This document shows positions 41,001 to 56,000 of a stretch of 64,000 nucleotides of DNA, piece after piece (the first letter of the stretch is position 1; each line of letters opens with the position of its first letter). The stretch covers positions 806,001 to 870,000 of the forward strand of contig VTFK01000094.1 in the NCBI GenBank assembly GCA_009617715.1, given 5' to 3'. The notes beneath the pieces are model-generated. The model was not told where the DNA came from. It worked only from the letters and a program-made list of their open reading frames with translations, and made no database searches. A program made the position numbers and the translations under genes. This DNA comes from Plectrocnemia conspersa (lineage: Eukaryota; Arthropoda; Insecta; Trichoptera; Polycentropodidae).

Positions 41001-44000
41001 AAATAAAGCTTGATTGTTTCTATGACGCCACTTGTTGTTATCTCGTTTATTTTAAAAGTCGAATATGTAATGTCAAATAGTCTTCTAATATTTCTTTTTC
41101 ATTTTATTTTAAAGTAAGTCAATAATTTGATATTGATTTTAGACATGCATATATAAATATTATTATGGAATCATATAAATATGTCCTGTGTTTATAATAT
41201 TTTAAGTCGGGTCTTTGAATACTAGGTAAATGTACAGTATGTAGTGAAGATTTATCTCATAAATTAAAATTTAATTATGTCAAGAATGTTATCAGAAATT
41301 AGTTTCTAATTTATTGATATCTAAGCAACCGATAGTTTGTAAAACTGGCACTATTATATTACGTAGAAAAGTTGTAGTTGTAGTATTTGGTACTTTTATT
41401 TAAGAATTAAAACTATTTGATATAAATTTAATTATCTAAAGTATTATTTTTAGAACAAAAGTGAAATTATATATTATACATAAAAATGACTAATTATTTC
41501 AAAATATATTTAGAAAGTTTTCTTATAAATTTTTGAAAGAAATCTTAAAGGATTTTAATGCATTCATTTCAATATATCGATTGCACAACATATAAAAATC
41601 AAATGCAGATTTTTATTTTGAATATATTAATTTCTTGCGACATACATATTTATGAGAAAATTTCACATAAATCATATATATATTTTCTTAAGATCAACGT
41701 AAACAATTTGATTTCAAATTGACTTATGCAGATGCATTCAAGGCCGATTTTTTATGTCTTGAATAGTAAACTTTTATAAGCAAGCATTATATGTTTTATT
41801 AAGGTATCTAGATTTTCACAGCTTAACTTGGGACGCAAAAAAAAAAGTATGAAAAAAAATCCTATACAATAGTCTTAGAGATGTAAGATCCACTTATGAT
41901 AAATAATTGACCTAACTCGTTAAAAATAAAAGATATATTTTATAATTTAATCATCTAGCAAGCTACCTAATTGAAGTATTTTTATTATTTTACGCGTTGA
42001 CTCGAATAAAAAGATAGGAGTGAATGATTTAATGGGATTTAATGATTCGAAAAAAATTTCTTAAGAAGTTTTATTTTCTATATTATTACGAGAGATGCTT
42101 GTAAATTAAAGTATAAAATATATTATATACTTTAATTAACTTTATTATAAAATATATAATATCACACATCCAAAGGTCAATTACTTTTTAATATACGGAA
42201 GAACATAACATAAGTGTAAATGTTTATTTCCACGTCAAAATATAATTGTAAAATTCATAAAATAACACTGAGATTGAATTATACCACCTTCAGATAACCG
42301 TTTATATCTTTTCAACACTATAACGGTATTGCATTAAATGAACCCTGGAATGAGATTTATAAATTCGACCTTGAAGTCTTATTTGATGTCGCAGTAGAAA
42401 TTTATAGCTAATTTTCTAAAGGATTTTTGCTATAAACAGACACAAAAGTTAAAAAAGGAGCAAGATAAATAACACCTACATATATCACTGATATTGGAAA
42501 ATACGTGCTTAATAACGTAGCATAAGCTACCTAAACATATATTAAGAAACGAACCGTCCGTGAAGTTTATTGCTCTGTATTCAGGTGTTTACTGCTGTGA
42601 CACCTACAAGTCCCCGGAGAAAATGGGGGCGCCAAATATTCGGTTTAAAATCCGCACAAAAGCCCACCGCTAGTTCCAACACTCAACATTGAACCAAAAA
42701 TACCATGTAAACCATTTCGTGTGAGTATCCATTAGTATAATTGTAAAAACTGCTAATTAGTTATAAGTTAAAATTGTATTTAAAATATTTTTTGATGAAT
42801 CGCCGTAATTGGTGTGAAAACTATTTCTAGAAATAAATAAATTAAAAATAACAGATTACAGAGAGAGGAGAGGATAAGAGGTTTTGGTCAACTTTTCCTC
42901 TATAAATAATTGGCCTAATAATCTAGATTAAGATAACTATTTTAATATACTGAAAATGTTGTAAATGAAGGTAATAACTTAGATTAAGTACTTAATTTTA
43001 TAAATTAATATTTAATCACTTATACAAATTATAAGAATTTGTTAAATTAAAAAAAAATTATAGCTAATTTTCTTGAAAGCTGATCGTTTTGCTTTAGTAA
43101 ATAACAAGCGTTATTTGACTGTGATTCGGGATTTTTTTTTTTGTTTTTTAATATAAATAATATATAATTATTTAGTCATGTAGTGAAAAACATTACTAAA
43201 ATATTAATATAAAATAGCAGATCAATAAATTATAGGATATTTACTGAAAAACTCATAAAATAAGATATTGTTAAATATTTAGTCACGTAGCAAAAAATAA
43301 ATCAAAATTGCTACTTTATTTTAATAAAATATTTCAGATCAATAAATCGCGCAGCGAAAATTTTTGTAAATTTTTTTCTAAAAGTTCGTTCTGGGAAAGG
43401 ACGTGAGATATTTGAGTTTTTTTTGTAAAATTCTATATTGACATGAAAAACTAAAATCTATTTTGCCACGTATCGAGAATTATTGTATATTTTGTTAAAA
43501 ATTAGCCATTTCAATCAAATAAAATGTATTAGAGTAATATATCGCGCAGCGAAAAGTTGTATGATTTAAAAAATAACTCATAATTTTGTTCAAGAAAATA
43601 AGGTGAGATATTTTTTTTTCTAAAATATTATTTATACAAGAAGAAAATGAAGATTTATTTTGTTACGTAGAGAAAAATATTGTGAATATTGTTAAAAATT
43701 CGCAATTCTATTTTATTAAAATTTATTAGATAAATAAATCGCACAGCGAAAAATAATAAAAATGTCGCGATTTATTTTGTCACGTAGCGAGAAATATCGC
43801 CAAATTTGTTAGAAATTTGTCTTTTTAATTTTATATAATGTATAAGAGCAATAAACCGCGCAGCGAGAAATTTCATATATTTTTTTTAAAACTCTCAAGT
43901 TCATTTAAGAATATTACGTAAGATATTTGCGTTTTTCATTTCAAAATAGTATTATTACATTAAAAAAATGACGAAATTTATTTAATTAGGCAGTGAAAAA

Positions 44001-47000
44001 TATTACAGTATTTTTATTACTATTTTATTTTTCCTTCAGTCAACTTATTTCATTATTTAGCCGCGCAGCAAGAGATACAGTGACATTTAAAATAATTCTT
44101 CATTGCTGTTCAATGTATATGTCTGTATCGGTAATCATGCGTCACCTACTTCTAATTTGTCTCGAATTAGTAAAAAATACATAACAAAGCACTGTTAAAC
44201 TCCAGTCCAAATATCAGCTTAAATTTTCCAAGGTTTACCTCGGTTTTGCCTCATTAGAGCACTATATTATATTACTCAAATAATTAATATATAACTAATT
44301 GAGAATAGATCAAAATTACACAAAAAATAGCATATAAGAAGAATTCATTGGCCTCCACAACTTTTTTTGACGAGTTCTTTATCATTCACGTGTTAATCTG
44401 TTTCTATATTTGTTTTGATTCAGCTTCATAGTTTTATGAAACAATTTTTTCCCGGAACAGCACTGATGAATCTGATAATGCCTCGCATAATTAGTGACGT
44501 CTAGTTACTTTATGCTGCAACGAGGAAAGATAGCTATCGCCGGAGGTATTTCCACAACGTGCATGTTTGACTGGCAGATTCATCCCCCGTGGTCTAGAAA
44601 CAGGAAGCGTCGTGTCTTCTATGATCTGCCCGGGGTCTGTGGGCGGACTCGAAGCTGGTATCCGAGAGGTGTTCTTAGGCCAGCTGCTCGCAGATAATTG
44701 TCAAGGGTCTCAGGCACCGTGGGCGGACCGTCACGTGCTTTTTAAGTCGTGATCCTGGCTGGACTTGCACTTAGGAACCTTCGTGTAAATCGCTGTCTTC
44801 GGTCCTGTGAGAACGCAAAGATTCTCCGTAGGTATGCGAAGCGACAGCTTAGCTCTTGTGCGCCTATTATGCAGTTTATATTATGTACGTTTGACTCGTT
44901 GTGCGATAAAGTGTTGCTTAAAGATTTATTTCTGCTTGCAATAAACGACGATCTGGGATCAATAATATGTTACGCGTATCTTAAGTGCATCTGCGGCTCC
45001 AAATAGGAATTGTATAGTGATTCTATAAATAGGTAAATGATGAACGCCTGACCATCAAGTTTTAAAGATGTAAGCTAATGATAGACTGTTAATCTTCATT
45101 AGTGTATTTTTTTGTACTTCGCTGCTAATATGCATAACCTACAGTAAACACTAATAGAATTTCAGGCACTTGATTTTTTGCAACATTTAATAAAGCGGAA
45201 ATCATTTTATTTTTATTATTTTAAATTTAAATATTCATTAATATTTACCTTTTACGTTTTACTGCAAAAGCAGGTAACTTTATAACTAATTTAACGTAAA
45301 AGCTATACAATATATTATGCATAGAACAGTGCTAATCAGACTTTCTAGTGAGGCAGACAGTATTTTTTTCACTCATACTATGGTGAAACGTTGATAAGCC
45401 TACTATAATTTCTGGAATCCAAATGGACATGATCTCGAAAGAAAGAGAGTGGAAATAATAAGGCCTTAAAAAAAAACATTACTATTTTTCACAGTAAACG
45501 ACGAAGTTTCTTTAGCCGCGCAATGTGAACTTTTTGATATTCACTATCAAACTTATTTTAAATACAAATTAGGTCCATTTGACTATTTTTGTATTTTTAT
45601 TTAATTAATACATATTTTAGTGATACTACTGCTCAGTGGCGTAGCGAAGGGGGGGGTCTGGGGGGTCTGGGCCACCTTGGCGGCATTTTATGTTAATTAA
45701 ATATAAATTACAAAAAATATTTTGCCATTTTTCTTGACAACCCCCCCCCCCTTTGCAAAATCCTGGCTACGCCACTGCTAATGCTATTTCATTTAGGATG
45801 TTTTTAGAGAGCACAATGCAAAATATATTTTTAAATATTTAAAATATTTTTTTAGCTAACTATAATAAATACACGAATTATGGAAATAATGACATAATAA
45901 ACACTAAATGTCTAACAAACAAAAAAAAAGCAAGGACAAATAATAATTATGTTTTAACTTTCAATCAAAAACAGCAAATCTAAACATATTTTTAATTTTG
46001 CTGTTTTAGCCTGTAAATATTTTTTGCCGGTAAAACAAATATTTATGCAATATTCTAAAGAGATACAAAATTCATAATCAAATTAGCACTATATATAATA
46101 AGCAATCTTTTAAAAATTAATGGTTGGTAACTATTAAATGAAACAGTCAAAAATATTTCCAATATAGGGTCAGTAAAGCTCAGTTAAGACTCGATGCAGG
46201 AATTAAAGTAAACGTCGTATACACGGATTTTGAGAAGCCCTTAAACAAGATTTGTGACGAGTTGTTAAAAAAATTGAATTGTCAGTATTTTAGAAAAATA
46301 TATTTTATAAAGGTAACAAAAAATTTTTTTTATAAAAATAATAAAATTAAAAAAATTATGAAAATTATTTTATAAAAATAACAAAAAATATTTCTGAAAT
46401 AATTTGAGGAAATACTTAATACAATATCAGATTAGCACTAAATATATTAAGCAATTATTTAGAAATAAATGGTTTGTAACTTCTAAATGAAACTGACATA
46501 GGACGAATAAAGCTCTGATTGTGGGTCGATATGGAAATTAAAGTAGACGTCATATATACGGATTTTGAGAAGGCTTTCGACAAGGTTTGTCAAGGGTTAT
46601 TAAAAAATATTAAAACGGTGAATATTGAATTGTCAGTATTTTATATTATTAGCAACAAAAAATATTTCTGAAATAATTTGAGGAAATACATAATACATAA
46701 TCAAATTAGCACCAAATATTATAACCTATTATTTAGAAATAAATGGTTAGTAACATTTAAATCAAACTGATATAGAAGCAGTAAAACTCAATTGTGGGTC
46801 GATGTGGGAAATAAAGTAGACGTCGTATATACGGATTATGAGAAGACCTCGACAATGTGTTATTATAAAAAATCAAATCTCGGTTGTTCGGAAAATTGAA
46901 CTCAGTTCGCGGGTTATTTGAGCAACCTTAGACGATTTGTAACCTGTTTTTTTGATTTGTAGAAAAAATATAATTTAAAACATAAAAAGAAGTTTTGATG

Positions 47001-50000
47001 AAAAATCATATTCTTACACGATCGACAAATTCTAATAGAAAAATATTTGGTGCTATTGGTATTTTATTTTAACAAGAGTATTAAAAATCGACTAAAAATT
47101 ACCAAAAATATTTTTTTTGTCTAGCAATGCATATTATAACAACTGTGTTATAATTCAGTAAAAATATATCTAATCATTAAAACGTGTTATTTAATATAAA
47201 ATATAGAAAAATTAATATGAAACAATTTTTTTTCGTTTAATTAGTGATTATTTAAAGTGACTTATTAATAATCGATTAAAACTTTAAGCCGTTTCATTTA
47301 CTTACTGATTTGTGCGCTATGATAAATTAAATTTTCATAAAAGCTAATTTCTAAATTTATATGCACACATTAGGACATAAAATTGCAAACATATCCTATA
47401 AAACGTGTTTTATTATTTCCTTTACATATATATGGGTTGTGGTTCAACGCCATCTTATGTAAAAATTGGTCTTGTGACATTTTTTATTATATAAAATCCA
47501 AGCTAGAATTCAATGAATATACACAGTTATTCAAACAAAGAAACGCATTTCTTATACAACGCACACACGGAACAATCATTGTTTTTATCCCAAAACAAAT
47601 CTTGTGCAAACATCTCTATAAGTGTTAATATATTCAGCCTCAGTCTAATTAACGCTTAGCCGTTGTTTAAGAAGGTTAACCCGTGTCAGACAATACCATC
47701 TATTATGAACAGGCTAATGACCGAGATGTGAAAATCTTCGAGCCTTTCTTGCTCTTCCACTTTATTTTCCATCACTTTCTAAAAACGTATTTTCATAGTC
47801 CTGTTTCTATTGACTTTGATTCGTTGCGATTTTATCAATTAACCTCGGGGAACTGTCCGTTAGATGCTAGTTTGTGTACTCGGAACATGATCCCCGGGAA
47901 CGCCTCTTGTGATCATCTAACGTCACGAAGTATCCTTCGAAGGAAATGATCCAAATACAAACAGATTGGCAATAGACGCGCAATTTGCCAATGGCATTTC
48001 AAAATTTGATAGAGATTTTCTAAAACACCATACAAACGTATCGAGCATTCTTCTTAAGAAGATTACCATACGATTGTGGACCGTTCCATGAGCGAAGGCA
48101 CGTAACATGACAAAAATTAATTCGATCCGTTTAGCCATCATCACTGGACCTTTCCTCACATACACGGTGGTCACAAAGTGTCGGTTAACTGTACACCCAG
48201 ATTGCGGTCTTTTTACACGGCCACGATTGGCTGGCTTTTGTGTGCACGCTTTCGTGGAATTGCTTTTGCATATCACAATCGTAAAATCCGCGGTCCAAAC
48301 GTTTGTGCGTTTCAACATGATCGCAAGGGTCAATAATATCAAACGAGAGAAGTACCAGCGAAGGCGGAATAGGATTCAAACAATGGCTTATTGTCCGATC
48401 GTCTGAAAAAGTACTCTTCACATCCGAGAGGCACGTTGGGATTCTGCGGTTGAATCGATTACGAAAACGTCATTAAACTAACTAACGAAGTCTGCACTTT
48501 TCGTAAAAAGTAACGATTGTTGCGCTATGATTTTTACACAATGTCATGATGTTAATAATTGTTTAAACGTTAATGTAATAAATTGTTGCTCAACTTTTTA
48601 CAGAAAGTTTACGGTGCAAATAGAGAAAAGAAATGTCACGAATCGAGTTGGCGGCGACATAACGGACGATATCAAAGGAAACGTTATTTCTAGTATTGAG
48701 TACTTCAAATAACCAGAATGAACTTATTTTTTGACGTTTGCGGAACACTATATAAATAGAGATTACATTGCTTTTGCAAAGTAAAATTTCAAGTCGTAGT
48801 ATTGTGAGTTTTTTACGTTTTAAATTTAAAACTAGATAAACTAAAATATGTAAATGATTAGAATAAAAAGTTTCCCTGTAAAAAAAATACTTTCTCACTG
48901 TTTATTGTAACACCCGCTCTTGTGCGTATTAAAATAGAATACGAAAACTTTGGCAGATTAAGAAAAAAGTTTTAATTTGAACATGCGTTAAAAATATATC
49001 ATAGTCATGTTTTAAAAAATACAAAATTTAAACTAGAGAGTTCAGAAGACATCTGGAAAATGTTTCAAACATATTTAATACTATATATTACTCTCTAAGT
49101 CGTCACATTTAAATCGCAATTCATATACATATATATAAAAAAACATGACATACATTGAGTATGTGTATATATAAAATGAAGTGTTTGTGTACGTGGTTTT
49201 TTCACATGACTATTAATAACATGACTTTTGCAATAAGGGCAAAAAAAATATTTTTAAGTAAATAAATACAGCATTGCTTATCTTAAGTTAATAATAATAT
49301 TACGATATTTAAGTTTTCAAATATTTACCATAGTACCCATTGAAAAATCATTGAGAAAATATCCTAATAAACTACATAGTTTGATATTCTACTTTTATAT
49401 ACCTGATTTCAGTTATTTATAAATATTTATGTAGTTTTCGATCTAACATTTATACACAGAAAACGGGCCAGACCTAAATATTTTCATTATTATATATTAT
49501 ATAAGATATTCTTTATGAGCTGAAGTAGTTCATAATTAGAGATATGTAAGAATTCATCACAAAATTATAAAAATTTAGGTAACCGAATTCACAACTTAAG
49601 GGTGTTTTAAAATTAACGCAAGATTTAAATTTGCCGTAATTTGTGCAGTAAATGTTGGCAGCCCTAAAAAAAATTTTACCACTGAGAGTTTAGGGTTAGT
49701 AAAAATGGAGCGTTACACAATACAACAACGTGTATTCATTATTGAACAATATCTGAAAAATAATGAAAGTTTGGCGGCCGCAATTCGAAAATTTAAAACA
49801 AAATATGGTTGGAATAGTGTTTTAAGATCGTCAACTGCGAAGAGATTAATTGAAAAATTCAGAGAGACTAGATCAGTTGGAGATGCTATACAAGCCATTT
49901 AAATGTCAATATCGAAGCAGTGCGTGAGAGTGTTGGTGAAAATCCCGTCGTGGACAAGAATTGAAAATTTCAAGAAGCTCTTTTCAGCGTATATTCACAA

Positions 50001-53000
50001 AAGATCTGTGTCTCCATGCTTACAAAATTCAATTAACACAACAACTGAAGCCTAATGACCATATACAGCGAAGAGAGCTCGCTAATTTTAGGACACCCTA
50101 TATATACTAATCATTAATTTTGATCTCTCAGACACGATAGTAATTGAAAGAGTAAAGTCCTAAAGGGATTCGAACCCAGGTCTTTCAGATCAATAGTCGG
50201 CGACTCACACCACCTGTCTATCGTAATTTTATATTTGGCTAATTTATTTACCAAATATTTTATACATTATTGTTCAGACTTTTATGTCAGGGATATTTAT
50301 TTTTATTTTTAAGACTTTCAGCAATTTTGACGGATACTTTTAATCTTTATTATACATAGCGGGTACCTTGTAGTGTCCCATTTTAATAAATAAAATTAGC
50401 TATATAAGCTATATAAATGAATAAAATTAAATACAGTCCCTTTTTTGTCGTAGACAATTAAAACTTGTCTTGGAATATAACAGGGGTGGCCAAAGCGTTG
50501 ACCGCGGTCGACTGGTCGACCGCGTCGTCCGCTAGAAAAAAAATAAAGGAACAGACTGTTTTATTCATAAACTATTTTTATGATTGTGTGAAGTAATCAT
50601 TAATATATGTTATTAAAATAACTTGCTATTGAATTGGTATTGGTATTATCTATGTTTATTTTATATTTAAACTTATTTTTGGCTTTAAATTACTACTTTT
50701 CTTATGATTACTTAACAGATACGATGTTAGTAGACCTCCAGCAATAATTTAAAAAGCAGGTCGCCCGTAGTGAGAAAAAGTTTGGCTACCCCTGGTATAT
50801 AACATGCCGAAATTGCCTTTGTCACCGAGATTTATGATTTAATATTATATTATTTGGATGGATTATCACGCCTATATTTTTTGCTGAAAGCTTTTTGACC
50901 GTTTTTAGACCTGACGATTGAATCTCTCCATTGGGTGGTAGAATTGTTGAATGAAAGGGTGATTTAATTATGAACATGTTACTAGCTTACGCAGTCAAAT
51001 AAGATTTGTATTAAACAATAACAAAGAGTATAGATTTTTTTTTTTTTTTTTAGATTAAATTAAGACCATCGTGGCCTAACAGGTTACCCCAATGCGCCAC
51101 AATGGTCGAGTCGATCCGCCACGAATTATCGATAGAACAAAAAAGGAAGTTTGACATACCTTCAATGATTTTCAAAGTTATATAAACAGAAAATAACTTC
51201 AATTTCTTCACTTATAACTACCATTTTGGTTCAGACTTGGAAGAAGAGTGGTTCAATTCATGAACTCGACATTAAGTATATATACTTAATTAAAGGGAAA
51301 ACTAATTTAATTATTCATATTTAAATTGTTACAGTAATCAATACGAAATACTTTTGATTTATTTTGATAATGATTTAATATTCTTACAAATCCGTTATAT
51401 GTCGAAAAATACATAATTTTTCAGGCTAAACCTAAAAGTGTTGATATACATACATATCTTCAATAACGATATTTTTGCTAGAATATTTGAAAAGAAAAAA
51501 TGTTACATGAGCAATCTGTTATAATTGAGTTTTTGTTAAACCGTAGCATATTACAAACAGTTAGCTTTTATAAAATATTTACAATACTATTTTCGAGTAG
51601 TTCATAAATATTTAGGATAAAATTTCTATTTTTTAACTTGCAGTTATTAAACTATTCTTTTTTTTTACTCTCCGTTACATTAAGAATGAGTAGTTTCCTA
51701 GTTGTAAAAAAACAAATAATTTTCATGAAAATTTCGTGTTCGAAGCTAGCTAGGAAGAGTGCATTTCGTGACTCAATAATCAACTTTAGAGGTATGATAC
51801 TAGAGAAGCACGAGATCTTCATTTTAAACTACAGTCAACATTGCAAAAAAAATGAATATGGATCACATGCAAAAATAATATATGCACGGTTCACAGAAGC
51901 AGTTATTGGCCATCTGTTAAACTATAATTGAATAAACCCAACTATCGAATCTTCCCTATAAAATTTGCATTTCTAAGGCCATTCAAATCCTAGTACGCTA
52001 ATTATGCGCGGCATCGTTCGGTCAACCGCACGCAATTCGGTCTATTAGAGTCCCCTTGCACGAGCACGAACTATCGGGTCGTGCATGCAAAATCGTGCAA
52101 TCTACGACCATAGTATTCGAATGTCGCCGGCTCATTACGACATACATTGCACGTGGGGAATGCGTTCGGGAGAAGTTTCAGGAGTACTATTACAATTTCC
52201 CATGTCGTTTTTCACGTTGATTCGATCGCTTAGATCGGTGCCATCAATTGTGTATGCAATCGTTATAATATATACTCATGGAGCATTTGCTTTGAACTAA
52301 AGTGTCACGTACGACATCATGGTTAATGGCGTTTATGTGTTGGCCAAGATGTATCGGGTTGCCGAAGCCCGACATGATTTGCTTCACCTGCAATGAGCCA
52401 ATGTCATGGCAATGTAACGGAGTGTACGAATCACGCGAGCGTGTCTTCTTGTCAGTCGCTGGTATAAAGGGCCGTGTTTTTATGTGAATTTACAGCGAAG
52501 TTCGACCATATAAGGGTTTATGGTGCATAACGCGGAAAACATATATTAAAAACATGTAAACGTATACTATCCACCATACACTATACGCATCATTTCATTT
52601 TAAAAGGGTGTTAAAGGTGAAGCTATATAATATGTTCTTGATAATACCATACCGTAAAGAATAGTATTATAACGGATATTCAGAAAGTAAAGGTTAAAAT
52701 AAATAGAAGCGTTGTTTTATCTAGTACCGGCAAAAAGCGAAGTACGTTCAGTGATAAAATTCAATGGCAGCTTGGTTTAAAAATCAGATGTCATGTGTGA
52801 AAATACATCAGTAATCATTGATAAAGTCATTCTAAAAAGATCAATAAACGTTTTTATTATTGTATATACGTATACATTCAAATTAACATGGTACATCAAG
52901 AGCAATATGATAATATGTACCCAGAACAGTTCTCTATGGACTATCAAAAAAATCTGCATGCGTTGGTGCTAAACAATAGATTACGTTCGAAGCATACATA

Positions 53001-56000
53001 TATAATTATTGTATATTTAATAAGTTCTTAGACTCACTGAATTCATCGAGGTCCACAATGACTATTATACAAATAAAAAAAGGGGCGTTCTACTCCAAAA
53101 TGCATAAGATATATTTTTTATTTTTGCACCTATATATTTCTAATATTTATTTTAATATTGTTGGGAACAACCTCATATGTTTACTTTTATATTTTGATCT
53201 ACTATTACAATGGAAAAAGTGGCACTAAAAAACTTGTTTATACATCTCAGATACTTTTTTATCAGTTCTTTAATTATTAATCTACAGCTCAGGTATGTAT
53301 CTACGGTTCTCAATCGCATATCTGAATATTATTAGTCCGATTTTCAACTATATTAATATTCGTAAAATATTTGTTTATACTTAGAATGATACAATTTGTA
53401 TACCTAAGCAAGTCGTTTTCCACCGATACATACAATGTTTATCGGTGTGTCTACTATGACCGAAATACATAGAATTCGTTCACTGAATGAAAAAATATGT
53501 TGGAAAGGCCCACATAAGCAAATCCACACAAAAAACGCCTTAACAGATCCGATCTTAATGTATATAAAATTCGTTCCAATAATTATTAGCTATTGTATGT
53601 ATGTATTTAAAATGTTCCATCAATTTTTCTGAATTAACTTAATAGCAGCTGCTCTTAAATCTGGTGATTTAAAAGAGCTGAAATGACTTCCCTGATCAAA
53701 AAGTATGTAATAATAAATTAAGCCTCCCTGATCAATAATTCGCGCAGCATATTTATAAAATTCCAAAAACTCAACAATTAATAATTTTTGAAATAAGTAA
53801 TATTTTACAGGCAATTAATTGATTTTTAGCTTAAATAAAAAAAATATCGATATGAGCCGAAAAAATGACGAAAATATTCGAATATTCTGTATCTGTAATA
53901 TCTGATAGTTGCAGCACTTGAGTAAAATTATACTAAAAGTAGTGTGATATATTATACAATAAAGACTGCCAAGCGAAGATCAAACAGCTGTCAGATTCTG
54001 CGCAGTAAGCTAACGCGTATGTTATGTTTTTATTTTATAACTGCAATTATTTAATACTATTTATTTTAATAACACTAAAAGCTATATTAGTCTGTTTTAA
54101 TGGTATAAACTAATAGTTTTAACTAAAATTTAAATACGGCCGCAAAGCATATCTTAAGACGTGAGAATTAAATATGAATTTAACTAAACTCAACATTTAT
54201 ATGTATAGTATTTTATAATATTAACATTTTCTTCAACTAATATGTTGCTATTTAAATTCGTAGCTTTAAAATTTGGAATATTTTTTTATCTAGTGATAAA
54301 AAAATGGGCTTCACAGATAAAATAGAACACCGTGAGAAACCTCTAAACAACTTAAGTCGAAACGCACGCAAAAGAATTAAATATCTGACATTTTTAGAAG
54401 AGATAACCCGTGCATTCGGATTGATCCCAAAAACGACCGTTTTTGACCTGCCTTAGCTGCCAACTGCAGTTCGTGAAAAATAATTTTATTTAGGATATAA
54501 ATACTGGAACGTGAGTCCCCAGGAGTAACTTCCACTCATCACTTCACCTCAGACAGTTTAAATAATAAACTAGAAATTTCGAAATATTGATTGATAAATC
54601 AATATTTCGAAATATGCAAACTTTTGTAAAATCATGGCAAAAGATCGTCGAATAAAGCTCCAAACAAGAGGATGATTCAATAAATCTGAGATGAAGATTC
54701 GAAAAGCAGTAAGCTTTCTAGAAAATGATAGGTAATACGTTATTAAGACCTACACCCACCCTAATCACCCACTCGATACTACAAAACTTTCTCTTTCCTA
54801 GTGCTAAATATATTTTCTAGGAGAAACGATTTCAAGACGTAGAGATATTACGGAGGGATAAAAAAGCTCTTCCTAGTAAATGAAGATTACATTGCCTACA
54901 TTTATTGTATTATTTAAATTATGTTTTTTTGTATTATGCAAATCTGACGATTAAATTTTCATAAATATGTACATCTGTTTATATGTAGCTCTAAATATTA
55001 TTAAAAAAAGTATTACTTCCATTTTATTAAAACTTAAAGATTTACAAAAATCAAAGTTTTACTTAAGAATTAAACCATTTAAACTTTAATTGTTGTTTGT
55101 ATATTATAACTACTTTATACATTAAAACTTTTTTATGGTTTGTGAACATTTTAATTATAACGTTTTTAATATTTTTGTAAAATGCATGTATCTAAACATT
55201 TTTTTTGAATAAATCAATATTCTTCTAAATTCTGTGCTTTAAAATAATTTGCTATAACAAAAGTAGTATTGGCAATATTTTTAATATAATATATTATAAT
55301 ATATATTTTATTATATATACCCTCACCTAGAGCATTAAAAAAATAAACACCTATTTTATTCAATAATAGAGAGCTATTGTATTAGTGTTTTGTTTTACAT
55401 GCATTATACTACTGCCCTAATTTCTTCTAGAAAATTTAGTGCTGAAAGCTATTTTTTCAAAATAAACCACTATTAATTTGATATTACTGACGCCTTTGTA
55501 AAAAAAATGATTAAAATCTTTTATTGTGCAATTATTTTAATAATGTTATTGTTTAAGCTACTATTCGATTTAGTATTGTAGTTTATTAAATAATCACAAT
55601 CATTATGCTGGCTATAAAGGTTAAACCTATTATGTTCAGAGAAAGCGTCTAGTATGATCTGATAAAATCTAAATCAAATCAGTCCTCAAGATAATGTCAA
55701 TGAAAGTTTTTTATATTTTTAGCAATCATGTAATAAAAACCCATAAACAAAGATAACATAATAAATTATGTTAACTTTTCTATCAATTTCTAATACATAT
55801 GAATGCTACTATTTTTTATTATAATGGTATCAATAATGTATTCACAGAAGAAACCAGTTTCATCATAAGACATTTACTATCATTTAAAAGTCAAATTTTT
55901 AAAGTGAAATTGTATCAAAATATTTTTTAGCTTCCTGTGTAAATGATTATATTAATAATAAAATAACGGTGCATTCAATAAAGATTTGTCACTTTGAGTT

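Noticed and set aside
47923..48342. 139-codon minus-strand frame in the pip intron as a nested gene
   Set aside because: No domain, no signal, unconvincing composition, and overlapping plus-strand frames of similar length. Kept only as an island of unusual composition.
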